Part shown: positions 1 to 9,512 of the stretch, piece by piece | Layout: each line of letters opens with the position of its first letter | How positions within the stretch are numbered: the stretch's first letter is position 1 | The notes under the pieces: generated by a model | Told to the model about the DNA's origin: nothing | Databases searched by the model: none | The model's input: the letters and a program-made list of their open reading frames with translations, nothing else | Assembly (NCBI GenBank): GCA_041658725.1 | Contig: JBAZZQ010000005.1 | Coordinates: 1 to 64,000 of the forward strand | From: JBAZZQ01 sp041658725 | GTDB taxonomy: Bacteria; Planctomycetota; Phycisphaerae; JAAYCJ01 | Direction: 5' to 3' | DNA: 64,000 bases | Program-made: the position numbers and the translations under genes

Positions 1-1
1 C

Positions 2-253
2 CGATTCCTCTTCGACACAAGGGTGCCTCCGACGAACAATGCCGCCGAACAATCCATCCGCCATTCGGTCCTGAACCAACGTCTGACCCAAGGCAGCCGT
101 TCGCCGTGGGGCTGGCAATGGAACGAGCGAATCTTTACCGTGATCGGCACCTGCCGAAAGCAGGGCCGTTCGACCTGGCAATTCCTTCAAGACGCACTGT
201 CCGCTCATTATTTCCATACGCCAATGCCTTCGCTCATTCCGCAGGCCCCTTGA
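2..253 (+). pseudogene. IS66-family transposase, C-terminal fragment (cut by window edge)
   Basis: The frame is open from the first base and ends in TGA at 251-253. It carries the conserved C-terminal signature of IS66 transposases: a Val-Pro-Pro-Thr-Asn-Asn-Ala-Ala-Glu stretch (around 23-52) containing the catalytic glutamate of the DDE triad, then Ile-Arg, a Gln-Gly-Ser-Arg turn and a Cys-x-x-Gln-Gly-Arg-Ser motif. IS66 transposases are about 500 residues long, so only the last 80 or so are inside this window. The intact part may lie upstream; no IS66 terminal inverted repeat is recognisable downstream. The GTG at 23 is an internal codon, not a start. Family assignment is confident; whether the element is complete cannot be judged here. 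Confidence 0.8.
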
Positions 254-906
254 GGGTCTGAACGGTTACCACTAATAAGACATCTCAAAGGTTTAAAAAA
301 ACTTGCGGCTCGGTAACCGGCATTTTATAACCATATACAAGTCTATATCGGTTCAGATACAAATATACTAACTTATTTGGCATATTTTATCAAGAGAATT
401 CTTGGCATATTTTAAATCAAAATAACGCTTGCTATCGATGTAACCACATCTGAATGCTTACTTTGACGGATGGTCAAAGCAACCAAAAAAAGAAAAATAA
501 AGACATTCAACGCGGGGCTCCGCCCCGCACCCCGGGATTTATCGCTTTACAGCCAATGGCATGTAAAAAAGACAAAGGCGGTACCTTTAAAGCGTACCGC
601 CCATGCCACTGGCCCTCCCGGCGCTCGAGTCGCTTCCCAGCGGAGCTCTATCCTCCGGGAGGTGACAAACAATATAATGAGCCGGAAGAAAACAGACAAG
701 AAAAATGATCCTGGAATAATGAAAACAGGGTCAGAAAGGAAATTTTGAATTGACGAAGGAAGATTTTAAACGTAAATAGAACTTAGGTGCTGCACAGTTA
801 CACCGACAGGCGCTGCCCTATTACACCGTCGTTTCCAGCTCCCCCTTTCCCGTGGAGAAACCAGCTTCGCAGGTTTCCCCACACCCCTTCCTTGACTTCT
901 TCCCCT
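254..906. other. Intergenic stretch with hairpins, no gene seen
   Basis: There is no credible coding sequence: the open frames here are short, overlap each other and lack family features. The first 200 bases are AT-rich, and the remainder holds three GC-rich hairpins, annotated separately. A short direct motif TTACACCG occurs twice near 800 and 821. The stretch probably contains the end of the IS66 element and other decayed mobile DNA. Confidence 0.5.
512..662. repeat. Cluster of three GC-rich hairpins
   Basis: Three separate inverted repeats are visible. The first is GCGGGG-5-CCCCGC at 512-528, the second GGCGGTAC-9-GTACCGCC at 577-601, and the third CCTCCCGG at 614-621 pairing with CCGGGAGG at 655-662. 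None is followed by a T-run, so simple rho-independent terminators are not convincing. They may be a structured non-coding RNA or the folded end of a mobile element. Confidence 0.5.
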
Positions 907-1052
907 CCGCCAGGAGAAGAGAGGAGCACGACCAGAGCCTTTGGAGAAGGGAACCCGTAATACCTGATGGAGAGTCTGAAGATATCTTTCTGTCAGGACT
1001 CTTAATTTACTTAACCCCGACAGGGGTATACGATGTTCCTTTACTTTTCCAA
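907..1052. repeat. 146-bp dispersed repeat, copy A
   Basis: This segment is near-identical to 18289-18434: I see two single-base differences in the middle of the repeat and the same total length. It contains an imperfect hairpin with arms around AGAGTCTGA and TCAGGACTCT (about 971-1002) and a second small hairpin ACCCC-GACA-GGGGT near its right end. A short open frame crosses it, but both copies differ from any family I recognise and the frame has no ribosome-binding site, so I treat the repeat as non-coding. It lies upstream of a transporter gene; copy B lies upstream of a DeoR gene. Confidence 0.85.
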
Positions 1053-1196
1053 TTTAAAATATTTTAAAATATTTTTTCGACCCCCAGCCACGCAACGTAG
1101 ATCACTGTTGCCCCTCCGCAAAAATCCACTTTATAAACCAGAATGCCCAGAACGGAATGGACCATGTCCCAAGGAATTCAGGAGTATTTATTTCTA

Positions 1197-1243
1197 TTGA
1201 CAATCCACTCACAATTCAATATCTTTGTATCTGAAGCGATACA
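1197..1243 (+). promoter_or_regulatory. Putative sigma70 promoter and operator-like dyad for the GPH transporter
   Basis: A consensus -35 hexamer TTGACA at 1197-1202 is followed after 17 bases by TATCTT at 1220-1225. Immediately downstream is a perfect dyad, TGTATC and GATACA separated by six bases (1226-1243). It would overlap the transcription start, the usual place for a repressor operator. No regulator gene is adjacent, so the binding protein is unknown. Confidence 0.5.
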
Positions 1244-1278
1244 GTATTTATTAAACGTTTTTTTGGAATAAACTGAGA

Positions 1279-2760
1279 ATGTTAACAATCAGGACGGCTG
1301 ATGAGGACACCCTGGTGATGGGCGCAGAACCCGAGACACCTTCCGTTCCATCAGTCGAAGACCGCTACCGAAGGGGAACGCTTCAATATACCCGGGCCGG
1401 GTTAATCACCTTGTTTGTCTGGCTGCTGTGGGGGGACTTCTGCTTTACCCTCATGGAAGCCGTCGTCCCGAACATCTTGCCTCTAAAGCTCAATAGCCTG
1501 GGTGCTTCCAATCTGCTGATAGGTCTGCTGATGAGTACTATTCCCAGTGCCATGGGTCTTACGGTCAATCCAATCGTGAGCTACAAGTCAGATCGCTATC
1601 GCAGCCGATGGGGTCGGCGTATCCCCTTTCTGCTCTTTAGTACGCCGATCCTCGCCCTGTTTTTGATCCTGATAGGATTTTCCGAAGAAATCGGACATTT
1701 TGTACATGGTTTTCTGCTGAGAAAAAATATATCCATTTCCCAAATTAATATTACACTGACCTTGATCGGGACATTTGTGGTCGGATTTCAATTTTTCAAT
1801 CGCATTGTCATGTCGATGTATTACTACCTGTTCAACGACGTGGTACCCAGTGCCTTTACGAGTCGTTTCTTCAGTCTGTTCCGCCTCGTCGGGGCGGCAG
1901 CGGGATCCTTGTTCTACATTTTACTTTTCCCCTACGCCCGAACCCACATGCGGGAGATATTTCTGGGCGCGGGCGTACTGTATTTCGTGACCTTCATGCT
2001 GATATGTTGGCGGGTTCGGGAAGAAAACCACCCTCCCCTTCCGCAGAATACCGGCGAGCGCACCGGGATTGTGGCGGCAGCAAAGACCTATTTCGTCGAA
2101 TGTTTCACCCACCGGTTTTACTTGTACTATTTCCTCTCCAATGCCATGTGGGGCATGGCCGGCTGCATCGGCATCTTCGTGATATTTCTTCAACTGTCGT
2201 TGGGGCTGGATATGAAGCAAATCGCATGGCTCTACGGTTTCATAAATATACTCACCTTTCTGCTCTATTACCCGGCGGGGATAATCTCGGATCGGTATCA
2301 CCCCCTGCGCCTGCTCCTCGTCTCGATGGCGGGCATTACAGTTATAGGTCTCGTCGGCTTCATCTACTTGTTCCATAATTTCACCCCCACCGCGGTTTTG
2401 AATATCACTTATGTGCAGGTGGTCATCGGCTTAGTGATTGGAATTGTTTACGGAACGACCAATGTACCAACGGCGATGAAACTCCTGCCCAAAGATCGCT
2501 ACGGGCAATTTTCGTCGGCGGACGGGATGGTCGGATCCATGGCCATTCTCGTCGGCGGCCTCCTGGCCGGCGGGTTTATGGATCTTATGAAGATGGTCCA
2601 TCATGGGAATCCATTCTATTATCGGTACATTCCTGTATGGACATTTGTCTTTCAACTAGCCTCCCTGATCCTTATGTTCCGAGTGTATCGCGGATGGCAA
2701 CGTTTGGGGGGTGACAAAAATTATGTACCTCCGGATGTCAGCGTCAATATACACAAATAA
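1279..2760 (+). CDS. MFS/GPH-type sugar:cation symporter
   Basis: This 493-residue polytopic protein has about twelve hydrophobic segments, starting around residue 40. It has the MFS loop 2-3 signature in the form Ser-Asp-Arg-Tyr-Arg-Ser-Arg-Trp-Gly-Arg-Arg, typical of the GPH and SLC45-like sugar transporters that carry glycosides or disaccharides with a cation. A second, matching Ser-Asp-Arg motif occurs after the middle of the protein, as expected of the duplicated six-helix fold. It would act in the cytoplasmic membrane as an importer; the substrate cannot be read from sequence. The ATG at 1279 has only a weak ribosome-binding site; an alternative ATG at 1318 is preceded by GAGG. The gene stands alone behind a good promoter and a dyad operator. 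Confidence 0.8.
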   Translation: MLTIRTADEDTLVMGAEPETPSVPSVEDRYRRGTLQYTRAGLITLFVWLLWGDFCFTLMEAVVPNILPLKLNSLGASNLLIGLLMSTIPSAMGLTVNPIVSYKSDRYRSRWGRRIPFLLFSTPILALFLILIGFSEEIGHFVHGFLLRKNISISQINITLTLIGTFVVGFQFFNRIVMSMYYYLFNDVVPSAFTSRFFSLFRLVGAAAGSLFYILLFPYARTHMREIFLGAGVLYFVTFMLICWRVREENHPPLPQNTGERTGIVAAAKTYFVECFTHRFYLYYFLSNAMWGMAGCIGIFVIFLQLSLGLDMKQIAWLYGFINILTFLLYYPAGIISDRYHPLRLLLVSMAGITVIGLVGFIYLFHNFTPTAVLNITYVQVVIGLVIGIVYGTTNVPTAMKLLPKDRYGQFSSADGMVGSMAILVGGLLAGGFMDLMKMVHHGNPFYYRYIPVWTFVFQLASLILMFRVYRGWQRLGGDKNYVPPDVSVNIHK

Positions 2761-3373
2761 ATCCCGGTCGCCGGACTATGCCTTGCCTGGGTTTTCCAAA
2801 GAAATATTCCCTGCAAAGCCCAAGTTCACGCTTTTGTCGATCACGGTAAAACCGTGTATGGGTTGGAAGAAACGGTTACAACATTGTGTGTTTTTTACCT
2901 TTCCCCACCCCAAGCCCACACTCCGAAAACGGCACCCGAAAACCATCTCCTTTGCGCATCGAGCAAGGGCTTTTCAGACCCACGCTCCAAGGACGAAATG
3001 CAAAACACCTCCTGTCGGTGCCGAATATTCCATCCGGTCGTAAAGGCGCCATGAACTCCTGCGGGACAGACCTCAGCTCTGAATACTGCAACCGCAAAGA
3101 TCATCATCTTTGAGTTGAAGAGCGAATGTTTTTAGGCCACCACTCTGATGGTGGGGTATAAAACCACTCTCCTTTTGGTGTGGAGTGTTTCCTTTCTCAA
3201 TATGTGTCCGACAACCAGAAACCCAGACTGGCCAAGCTGTAAGGGGAGCTCGCATGCCCATGGCCTCCTGCCAAAAGAACAACATCCTGTAGAAGACATT
3301 ATCGGCAAACTCATACTGTTTCGGTATTATGCGGATTTAATGACGAGGTATTAAGAGAAGCAAGCACATGCTG
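2761..3373. other. Intergenic stretch, no gene recognised
   Basis: About 610 bases lie between the transporter and the convergent AsmA-like gene. Several overlapping open frames on both strands are all shorter than about 110 codons, without ribosome-binding sites or family motifs. Small dyads are present around 3136-3153 (CCACC...TGGTGG). It may be degraded sequence. Confidence 0.4.
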
Positions 3374-6300
3374 TTATTGCGCGTATTTACCTTCGAGGAA
3401 GATTTTCAGGGTCTCGGAGATGTCCTTTAACGGGTTGGCGGTGATGACCGGATTATTGATGGGCCCGCGGACCTCGATTTGTATGATCTCCCTGGAAGCT
3501 CCTTTCATCAGTTCGGGAATCACGGGCAGTTTATCCAGTTTTTTCGGAGTAGCCGCGATCAGGTCCAGGCCGATCCGGTCGCTTGAAAGATTAAGATTCC
3601 CCGAACCGATCAGCGACAAGGTTGGGCTGATGAGTTCAATGTGCTGCAGGTTGGCCTTGTGCTGTTCCAGGATAAATTGAATGGTAATATCGTGAAACGT
3701 GGCCAGGTTGGGTGGTTCCTTGCCGATCAATTGATAAATCTGGGCCATGAGGGGAATTTTTAGCGCCTCGGCTCCCGTGATTTGCAGGGTTCCGCCACCC
3801 CGACGGATGTACTTTTCGCCCACAGTTCCCAGCAGGTAAATTTCCCCGCGCATTTTTCCACCGATGTGTTTTTGTCCGGAATTCATAAGAAAAGCGGTCC
3901 CGGCATCAAGGTTTTCGACGGTCAATTGCAGGCCATAAGTCTTCTTCGTGGGCTCAAAGTTCAGGTTAGCCATGCCGGAAATTAGTCCGCCGGCGTAGTT
4001 GCCCGTGAGCGTATTAATAGTCAGAGTAGGGTTCTGCTTGTTTTTTGTAAGCGAAGCCTTGAGATTCTCGATTTGCCGTTCGTTCCAGGTAAACGAACGA
4101 AGATTGATATTTCCATTTACGGCGAAATCATTTTTCGGAATATTCCAGGACAGCGTTCCCGCATAATCAAAATCGGTTGCTGTTGGGTCGAATGCGCCAA
4201 CTAGGGCTTTTTCAAAATCCAGTTTCCCAGCTATATCCCACGTCTGCCGGCTCTCCGGGCCAAGCTCGCCCCGGACATCTCGAAGCCGGCCTGATATATA
4301 TCCGCCTGACCGCCATTTCAGTTCCTTTAAGAAATTTGCCCCGCCCATCGAGGCCAGGAGGTCGTCATTGATCCGAACGTGATCAAAATCGAATCGGGCC
4401 AAATTGACCTGCGTTGATTTCTTCCCTGTTTTAATAAATCCGTCCGCCTCCAGCGGCCATTGGTTGTCGATCCTTCCGGTAATATTTTTTAAAATCACTT
4501 GCCCCGGACTTAGAAAAATCTGCCCTTCCAGATCGGTCACCTTGTCCATTTTTTTATATTGAATGGCCGCTTTTTGCAGACACATGGTCATTTTCCAATC
4601 CCACGGTTGATTTTGCCGGCGATTTAATTCGGCCTGAACGTTGATCTTGCCGGTGGGACTCGCCAAGTTCCAGATCGTTTGTTGCGAATGGTTCAAAGCT
4701 CCGTATAAAAAAGGATCGATGGCCAGATTATCGGCATTGATCTTGAAAGAAATATTATTTTCCGCTTTGCTGAAAAATATATTTCCTGTTCCGCTGATTT
4801 TTTGGGTTCCGCGTCTGGCGGTGATTCTTTTTATAACGACCTTTTGCGGCACGATAACGAGTTGGCCCATCAGGTTGTCAATCGGATACGGAAAATCCTT
4901 GCAACAGACCTTGCTGTTTTTCAAATCGCCCAGGAAATTATAATCCAGCGATTGATCGGCCCCGGTCTTCAGGAAACCCTCCAGGTCGGCGGTGCCGGAC
5001 AGTTGGCAATCGCGAAGAATTTGTCCCTGCGGATTGGGCAGAAGTTTAACCAACGGGGGATCGATACTGACATTTTGGGCGGAAATTTTAATGTCCAGCG
5101 TCGGCTTGGGTTTTTCAAGGTGATGAATCTGGCCGTGGATCGTTACCTTCGCCAAACCATGTCGCCCGGAAATATTTTCCAGGGTGACCAGATCGTTGTC
5201 GAATTTTAAAATCCCCGTCACGTCGTGGAGTGGATACTTAAAACCCTCATAAACGCCGGAGGCGTTGAGGAACGAAGCGGCGATTTTGTACTGCCAGGGT
5301 TGATTGGCTCCATACGGTTGATGAAGCTCCACTCGCGCGTCGGCGGCACCGGTCAGATTGAATTTTTTCCAAATCGTCTGGTACTTAGGGGGAAGGGCGG
5401 TAAACAATTTTTTGTTCAGGGGCGTCGCTGTCGAAGCGATGACCAGATCGATTTTTGCGTTTTTAGAGGCTTCGGAAATCGTGCCGTTGACGACCACCTT
5501 CCCTTCGTCGGAAAAACCGGTCATGCCGATCAGATGGAATCCGCCGTTAGCCATTCTGACGATACCGGTAAAGTTATCCAGGCGATACGGAAATTTATAA
5601 TATTCGACGCTAAGTTTCTTGGGCGAAACGATTCCCGCCAGCGTAACCGAAGCCGAGGGCCCCGATCCCTTAGCCAGCAGGAGATCAAAATCCACCTTGC
5701 CCCTGGGTTTAAAATCATGGAAAAAGCACCGAAGTTTCCAGGGCAGGTACGTTTCAATATAATCTTTTTGCTGCGGATCGGTATAGTCCAGGCAGAGGAA
5801 ATCTTTACAACTTACATGCAGGCGGAAGGTCATATTATCCGGCTGGGCGATATATCCCTGACACTCGCCATTAATCGTGCAGGGCGCATTGTTGATCTTG
5901 CCAGCCAATTCGGAAATTTTAACTTCTTTTTCCGTAAAGACGAGTTTGCCGGTTAAATCTGAAAGTTGCAGAAACACCCGTCCCGCCGAATGATTCAGTT
6001 CTTTTCTTGAGAGCGGAACATTCGCTTTGACGTTTTCGATCACCAGGATCAGCTTCGATTTCTCATGTTGCTTGTAATTGATTTCCGAGATGCCGATTTT
6101 CCCGGAGAGTTTGAATTGCCGGCACCATTCTTTATAAGGTTCCGGCAGGGTTTGCTCGATATTTTTTAATTCGATGGTGTCCAGGTGACCGGCCAGGACC
6201 TCTCCTGATCGCGGATTAAAATCGATGCCGAGGGTCGGGCCCTTGGCCTCGGTGGTCCAGGTATTCAGCGACAGTTGATAAAAGCCCGTCTGAGTCTGCG

Positions 6301-6877
6301 GCAGGGCCTCGGCGGTGAAATTCACTTTTCCGCAAAGAAGTCGTTGCCCGTTCTTGATCTGGGTAAACGTTATCCTGCCGTTTTTGAGGATTATGGGCGG
6401 CCCAAGACCCATAGAAAATTTCCGTGCGGGTTCGGTCGATGTTTTGGCAAACAGCATCTGGTAGTTCCAGCGATTATTAGCGGAAATTTTCGTCAGGTAA
6501 AATTCCGGATTGGTCACGGTGATCTGACCGAGGTGAAATTTTAACCCCAGGATTCCCTTGCGTCGAAGCGTTACGTGGAAGGTATCCGCCTTGAGAAGCA
6601 GACCGTCCTGCCGTTCAAACGCCGGTTCCGGTTTGAGTTTTTCCTCGGGTACCAGGACTTGAACGTCGGAAAAGGTTACTCCCTCCAACAGCGATAAGCG
6701 GGCCGCGCCGATTTTGATTTTCGTTCCCGTCAGATTTTCAATCGCCAGAGTCGTATTGCGAATAAGCTCGTCGGGTGAGAAATAGTAATTGACGACATAA
6801 GGAAAAAGGATTAATCCGCTTATAATAATCAGACATGAGACGGCAAATACGACGGCGTTTAGTTTTTTATTCCTCAG
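3374..6877 (-). CDS. AsmA-like envelope protein with N-terminal membrane anchor
   Basis: This very long protein (about 1,167 residues) is of the AsmA/TamB/DUF3971 type. It has one N-terminal transmembrane helix, then a long succession of beta-rich repeats, with the family's typical C-terminal part (Gly-Asn-Leu-Asn-Leu, 'ISPTLSLIGSGNLNLSSD'). Such proteins bridge the periplasm and are implicated in lipid transport and outer-membrane homeostasis. The first ATG/GTG/TTG codon is TTG at 6688, but the frame stays open upstream to a stop at 6923-6925. That extension encodes a basic start, a hydrophobic helix and the AsmA-type segment 'AIENLTGTKIKIGAARLSL', so the true protein must begin upstream. 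No ATG, GTG or TTG exists there; CTG at 6877 (or 6886) is the best available start, just overlapping the end of dacB. The coordinate given assumes CTG 6877. The gene is cotranscribed with dacB. Confidence 0.8.
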   Translation of the reverse strand: MRNKKLNAVVFAVSCLIIISGLILFPYVVNYYFSPDELIRNTTLAIENLTGTKIKIGAARLSLLEGVTFSDVQVLVPEEKLKPEPAFERQDGLLLKADTFHVTLRRKGILGLKFHLGQITVTNPEFYLTKISANNRWNYQMLFAKTSTEPARKFSMGLGPPIILKNGRITFTQIKNGQRLLCGKVNFTAEALPQTQTGFYQLSLNTWTTEAKGPTLGIDFNPRSGEVLAGHLDTIELKNIEQTLPEPYKEWCRQFKLSGKIGISEINYKQHEKSKLILVIENVKANVPLSRKELNHSAGRVFLQLSDLTGKLVFTEKEVKISELAGKINNAPCTINGECQGYIAQPDNMTFRLHVSCKDFLCLDYTDPQQKDYIETYLPWKLRCFFHDFKPRGKVDFDLLLAKGSGPSASVTLAGIVSPKKLSVEYYKFPYRLDNFTGIVRMANGGFHLIGMTGFSDEGKVVVNGTISEASKNAKIDLVIASTATPLNKKLFTALPPKYQTIWKKFNLTGAADARVELHQPYGANQPWQYKIAASFLNASGVYEGFKYPLHDVTGILKFDNDLVTLENISGRHGLAKVTIHGQIHHLEKPKPTLDIKISAQNVSIDPPLVKLLPNPQGQILRDCQLSGTADLEGFLKTGADQSLDYNFLGDLKNSKVCCKDFPYPIDNLMGQLVIVPQKVVIKRITARRGTQKISGTGNIFFSKAENNISFKINADNLAIDPFLYGALNHSQQTIWNLASPTGKINVQAELNRRQNQPWDWKMTMCLQKAAIQYKKMDKVTDLEGQIFLSPGQVILKNITGRIDNQWPLEADGFIKTGKKSTQVNLARFDFDHVRINDDLLASMGGANFLKELKWRSGGYISGRLRDVRGELGPESRQTWDIAGKLDFEKALVGAFDPTATDFDYAGTLSWNIPKNDFAVNGNINLRSFTWNERQIENLKASLTKNKQNPTLTINTLTGNYAGGLISGMANLNFEPTKKTYGLQLTVENLDAGTAFLMNSGQKHIGGKMRGEIYLLGTVGEKYIRRGGGTLQITGAEALKIPLMAQIYQLIGKEPPNLATFHDITIQFILEQHKANLQHIELISPTLSLIGSGNLNLSSDRIGLDLIAATPKKLDKLPVIPELMKGASREIIQIEVRGPINNPVITANPLKDISETLKIFLEGKYAQ

Positions 6878-8387
6878 TCTGGCCAGGGGTATAAATCTCC
6901 GGTTCCGTGTTTTTGGGTGTCGTTATCGGTTGGTTGGCCAACAGTTGCGCCAGCACTATACATATCTTATCTTCAATCGATTTAATTTGCCAGAGTTTCC
7001 CCGATGCCCCAGGAAAATTAAAAATCATGGAAAAGATAATTTTGGGTTTGTTCTCATTATCCAGGATGTAACCGGAAAGCGCGCTGGACCCGGCGATATA
7101 TCCGGTTTTGGCATAAACTCTCCCCGCGGCTGCTGTGCGTCGCATTCGTTTTCTGAGCGTGCCATCCTTTCCCCCCGCCACGGCCAGACTCGACCGGAAT
7201 CGCTCACCCCACAGCTGCTGCTGGGCGAAATAAAGAAGTTTGGCGATGATCTCGGCGCTGACGCGATTGTTTTTGCTCAGCCCGCTGCCGTCGTCGATGA
7301 AGATATTGTCCAGCGAGACTTTTAGTCGATCCTGCAAAAATTCTTTCACCGCCAACTGTCCGGTGGTCCAGGTTCCCGCGCTGAAACTGGCATGTGTTTT
7401 GGCCGACTGATATCCCAATCGTTTAAAGATACATTCTGCGAAAAAATTCTGACTGTTGGTATTGGCTCTGGTGACTGCCTCCATGATTGGCGTTTTATGC
7501 CGGGCGATAATGGTCAAATTGTCCGGAAATGATCCGTCGGATTTGCGTATCCGTTGAAAAGCGATTGGACCCTTGATGGTTATTCCGTTGGCCTGGAGGC
7601 GTTCCTTGCAGACCGCGGCAAAATATAACGGCGGATCGTTTACGGTGATGTTCACCGGTCCGGTCCCCCGGCTGCCGAGTCGGATTTTCGCTTTTAATTT
7701 CTGCGGAGATTCCCAGATCGGCCAAATAGTGGTCGAGGTTCCCTTCGCCGGTATCCATTGCGGCTCGATCACAAAAAACTGTGTGGCGGGCGACGTTAGT
7801 AGATGAGGTTTTTTATCGGTATCGTACTGGACGAACAAATCCAGGCAGTTGTCATTAAAATTAAGCCCTGCCACCGGCGCGGTGTACCAGCGGTTCACCT
7901 GGTCCGCCGGCCAGTTGGGATGAACGAATTGACGATCAAAGATCGTATCGTCCAAAATAAGCTTACCGGATATTTCTTTTATTCCTGTGGCAGACAAAGC
8001 CTTGGCCCATTCATCGAAAATATCCGTTACCGGTCTGGTCTCGCAGAGCGAGGGATCGCCAAACCCAGGATCGCCATCCCCGATGATTACCAGATCGCCA
8101 CCGCTTTTGGCCAGTGTTGTTGTAAACTGAAAATCCGCTCCCAGAATCGCCAAAGCGGTTACGGTGGTCAGAATTTTTTCATTGCTGGCCGGCACCAACG
8201 GTAAATTCGGATTGGCCGCGTAAATCACATGGCCATCCTGTGCCGACATAATGACCACCCCGAAATTTGTCTTTCCCTTCAGCGGCGACAATTGCTGATC
8301 CATAAACTGTTGAAACGTCATGGCCGCAAAAACCGGCGACGAAGCTACAAGTCCGATCACCGCCAACATTATTTTGTGTTTTTTCAT
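6867..8387 (-). CDS. dacB: D-alanyl-D-alanine carboxypeptidase/endopeptidase (PBP4, peptidase S13)
   Basis: The protein has 506 residues with a clear signal peptide (cleavage after 'SSPVFA', about residue 21). The three penicillin-binding motifs are present in S13 order: Ser-Asn-Glu-Lys at 68-71 (nucleophile Ser68, Lys71), Ser-Gln-Asn at 312-314 and Lys-Thr-Gly at 427-429. The large insertion between motifs 1 and 2 is characteristic of PBP4/DacB. It trims or cross-cut peptidoglycan stem peptides in the periplasm. The ATG follows an AAAGAAATTAAAG-type leader. The stop overlaps the upstream extension of the AsmA-like gene, suggesting one envelope operon. A proline/threonine-rich tail ends the protein. 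Confidence 0.92.
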   Translation of the reverse strand: MKKHKIMLAVIGLVASSPVFAAMTFQQFMDQQLSPLKGKTNFGVVIMSAQDGHVIYAANPNLPLVPASNEKILTTVTALAILGADFQFTTTLAKSGGDLVIIGDGDPGFGDPSLCETRPVTDIFDEWAKALSATGIKEISGKLILDDTIFDRQFVHPNWPADQVNRWYTAPVAGLNFNDNCLDLFVQYDTDKKPHLLTSPATQFFVIEPQWIPAKGTSTTIWPIWESPQKLKAKIRLGSRGTGPVNITVNDPPLYFAAVCKERLQANGITIKGPIAFQRIRKSDGSFPDNLTIIARHKTPIMEAVTRANTNSQNFFAECIFKRLGYQSAKTHASFSAGTWTTGQLAVKEFLQDRLKVSLDNIFIDDGSGLSKNNRVSAEIIAKLLYFAQQQLWGERFRSSLAVAGGKDGTLRKRMRRTAAAGRVYAKTGYIAGSSALSGYILDNENKPKIIFSMIFNFPGASGKLWQIKSIEDKICIVLAQLLANQPITTPKNTEPEIYTPGQTEE

Positions 8388-8400
8388 CTTTAATTTCTTT

Positions 8401-8437
8401 CTACTCGTCTACTTGCCTACTCGACTACTAGTCTACT
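8401..8437. repeat. Short tandem CTACT repeat upstream of dacB
   Basis: CTACT recurs five times at 6-9 base spacing (CTACTcgtCTACTtgcCTACT and onward) between the divergent dacB and MEMO genes. A related GTAGATAAATGA tandem occurs at 31173-31216. It could be a simple-sequence tract or a weak regulatory array. Confidence 0.45.
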
Positions 8438-8493
8438 TTATGATATGATGGAAAAAGTAACGCGGGGGTCAAGAAGAAACTTGGATAAATAAT

Positions 8494-9393
8494 ATGAATA
8501 TACGAAAACCCATCGTCGCCGGTCAGTTTTATCCTGACTCTAAAGCTTCCACCCTGGCTGCTTTGGATGAGTATCTTTCAGTAAACATTGCTATCAACGA
8601 ATTACCGGAAAAAATCTTGGGGGGCATCGTTCCCCACGCGGGATGGGTCTGTTCCGGGGCGGTTGCCGGAAAGGTTTTTAAAGCAATCCAGATGCGCCGG
8701 CAGGTCGATACCTTTGTCCTGTTCGGCGCGGTCCATCGTTTCGGGGTTCGTAACGCCGCCGTTTATAGTACCGGCGCCTGGGAAACACCGCTGGGTCAGG
8801 TGGCAATCGACGAACGCCTGGCCTCGCAAATCTTGATCGAGTCGAACTTGCTGAAAACCGAAACCAATGCCCATCAGGCTGAACATAGTATTGAAGTCCA
8901 GGTTCCGTTTATCCAGCGGTTGTTCCCGCAGGCCAGAATTTTACCCATACTGGTTCCCCCGACCCCCTGTGCCGGCGAGGTCGGCGCCGCCGTGGCGTCC
9001 ATTATCAAAAAATCCGGCGCCAACGCCGTCTGTATCGGTTCCAGCGATTTAACCCATTACGGTCCGAGCTATCGGTTTACGCCCGAAGGAATCGGATCAG
9101 CCGGTATCCGTTGGGCCAAGGAAATCAACGACCGCGGCCTCTTGGACTTAATCGGAAAAATGAACCCCCAAGCCGTTCTGGAATATGCCGTAACCACACA
9201 ATCCGCCTGCGGCTCCGGCGCCATCGCCGCCACTATCGCCGCGGCCAAAGAACTCGGCGCCGATACCGTAAAACTCCTGGAACACACCACCAGCCACGAA
9301 GTCCTACGCGGCCGATACGGGGATCAAGGGACAGATTCCGTCGGCTACGCGGGAATTGTTTTTGGGATAGAAACACTCGGACAACACAGATAA
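8494..9393 (+). CDS. amrB: MEMO1-family protein (AmmeMemoRadiSam system protein B)
   Basis: This 299-residue protein matches the MEMO/AmrB family along its length. It begins with the family's 'RKPIVAGQFYPDS' opening and has Pro-His-Ala-Gly-Trp (around residue 48), His-Arg-Phe-Gly, a Glu-His-Ser-Ile-Glu-Val-Gln motif near 130 and a Ser-Ser-Asp-Leu-Thr-His-Tyr-Gly motif near 180. The fold is that of non-haem-iron dioxygenases (LigB type), with the conserved His residues lining the pocket. In many prokaryotes it is linked to AMMECR1 and a radical-SAM protein; neither is adjacent here. Its biochemical role is not established. The ATG has only a weak Shine-Dalgarno. Confidence 0.9.
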   Translation: MNIRKPIVAGQFYPDSKASTLAALDEYLSVNIAINELPEKILGGIVPHAGWVCSGAVAGKVFKAIQMRRQVDTFVLFGAVHRFGVRNAAVYSTGAWETPLGQVAIDERLASQILIESNLLKTETNAHQAEHSIEVQVPFIQRLFPQARILPILVPPTPCAGEVGAAVASIIKKSGANAVCIGSSDLTHYGPSYRFTPEGIGSAGIRWAKEINDRGLLDLIGKMNPQAVLEYAVTTQSACGSGAIAATIAAAKELGADTVKLLEHTTSHEVLRGRYGDQGTDSVGYAGIVFGIETLGQHR

Positions 9394-9403
9394 GAGAAAA
9401 GCT

Positions 9404-9480
9404 TTTTAACTGCAAGACCGCAAAGTTCGCAAAGGTAATTCTTTTATAAATCTTCCACTTTGCGTCCTTTGCGGTTAAAA
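9404..9480. terminator. Inverted repeat with CTTTGCGG arms downstream of amrB
   Basis: The arm starting TTTTAACTGCAAGACCGCAA at 9404 pairs with the arm ending CTTTGCGGTTAAAA at 9480. A second matching half, CGCAAAG/CTTTGCG, sits closer to the loop. The structure lies 10 bases after the amrB stop and is probably a transcription terminator, possibly derived from a dispersed palindromic repeat. Confidence 0.55.
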
Positions 9481-9512
9481 ATTCTTGTTTTTTTGCCTAT
9501 TACCATAAATTC

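Noticed and set aside
852..1067. Short open frame across copy A of the 146-bp repeat
   Set aside because: The similar frame in copy B shares only the repeat itself and both lack a ribosome-binding site; the conservation is explained by the DNA repeat.
2761..3373. Several overlapping open frames of up to 110 codons
   Set aside because: They overlap on both strands, have no ribosome-binding sites and resemble nothing I know.
5225..5956. 243-codon plus-strand frame inside the AsmA-like gene
   Set aside because: It is the antisense shadow of the strongly supported AsmA-like coding sequence.
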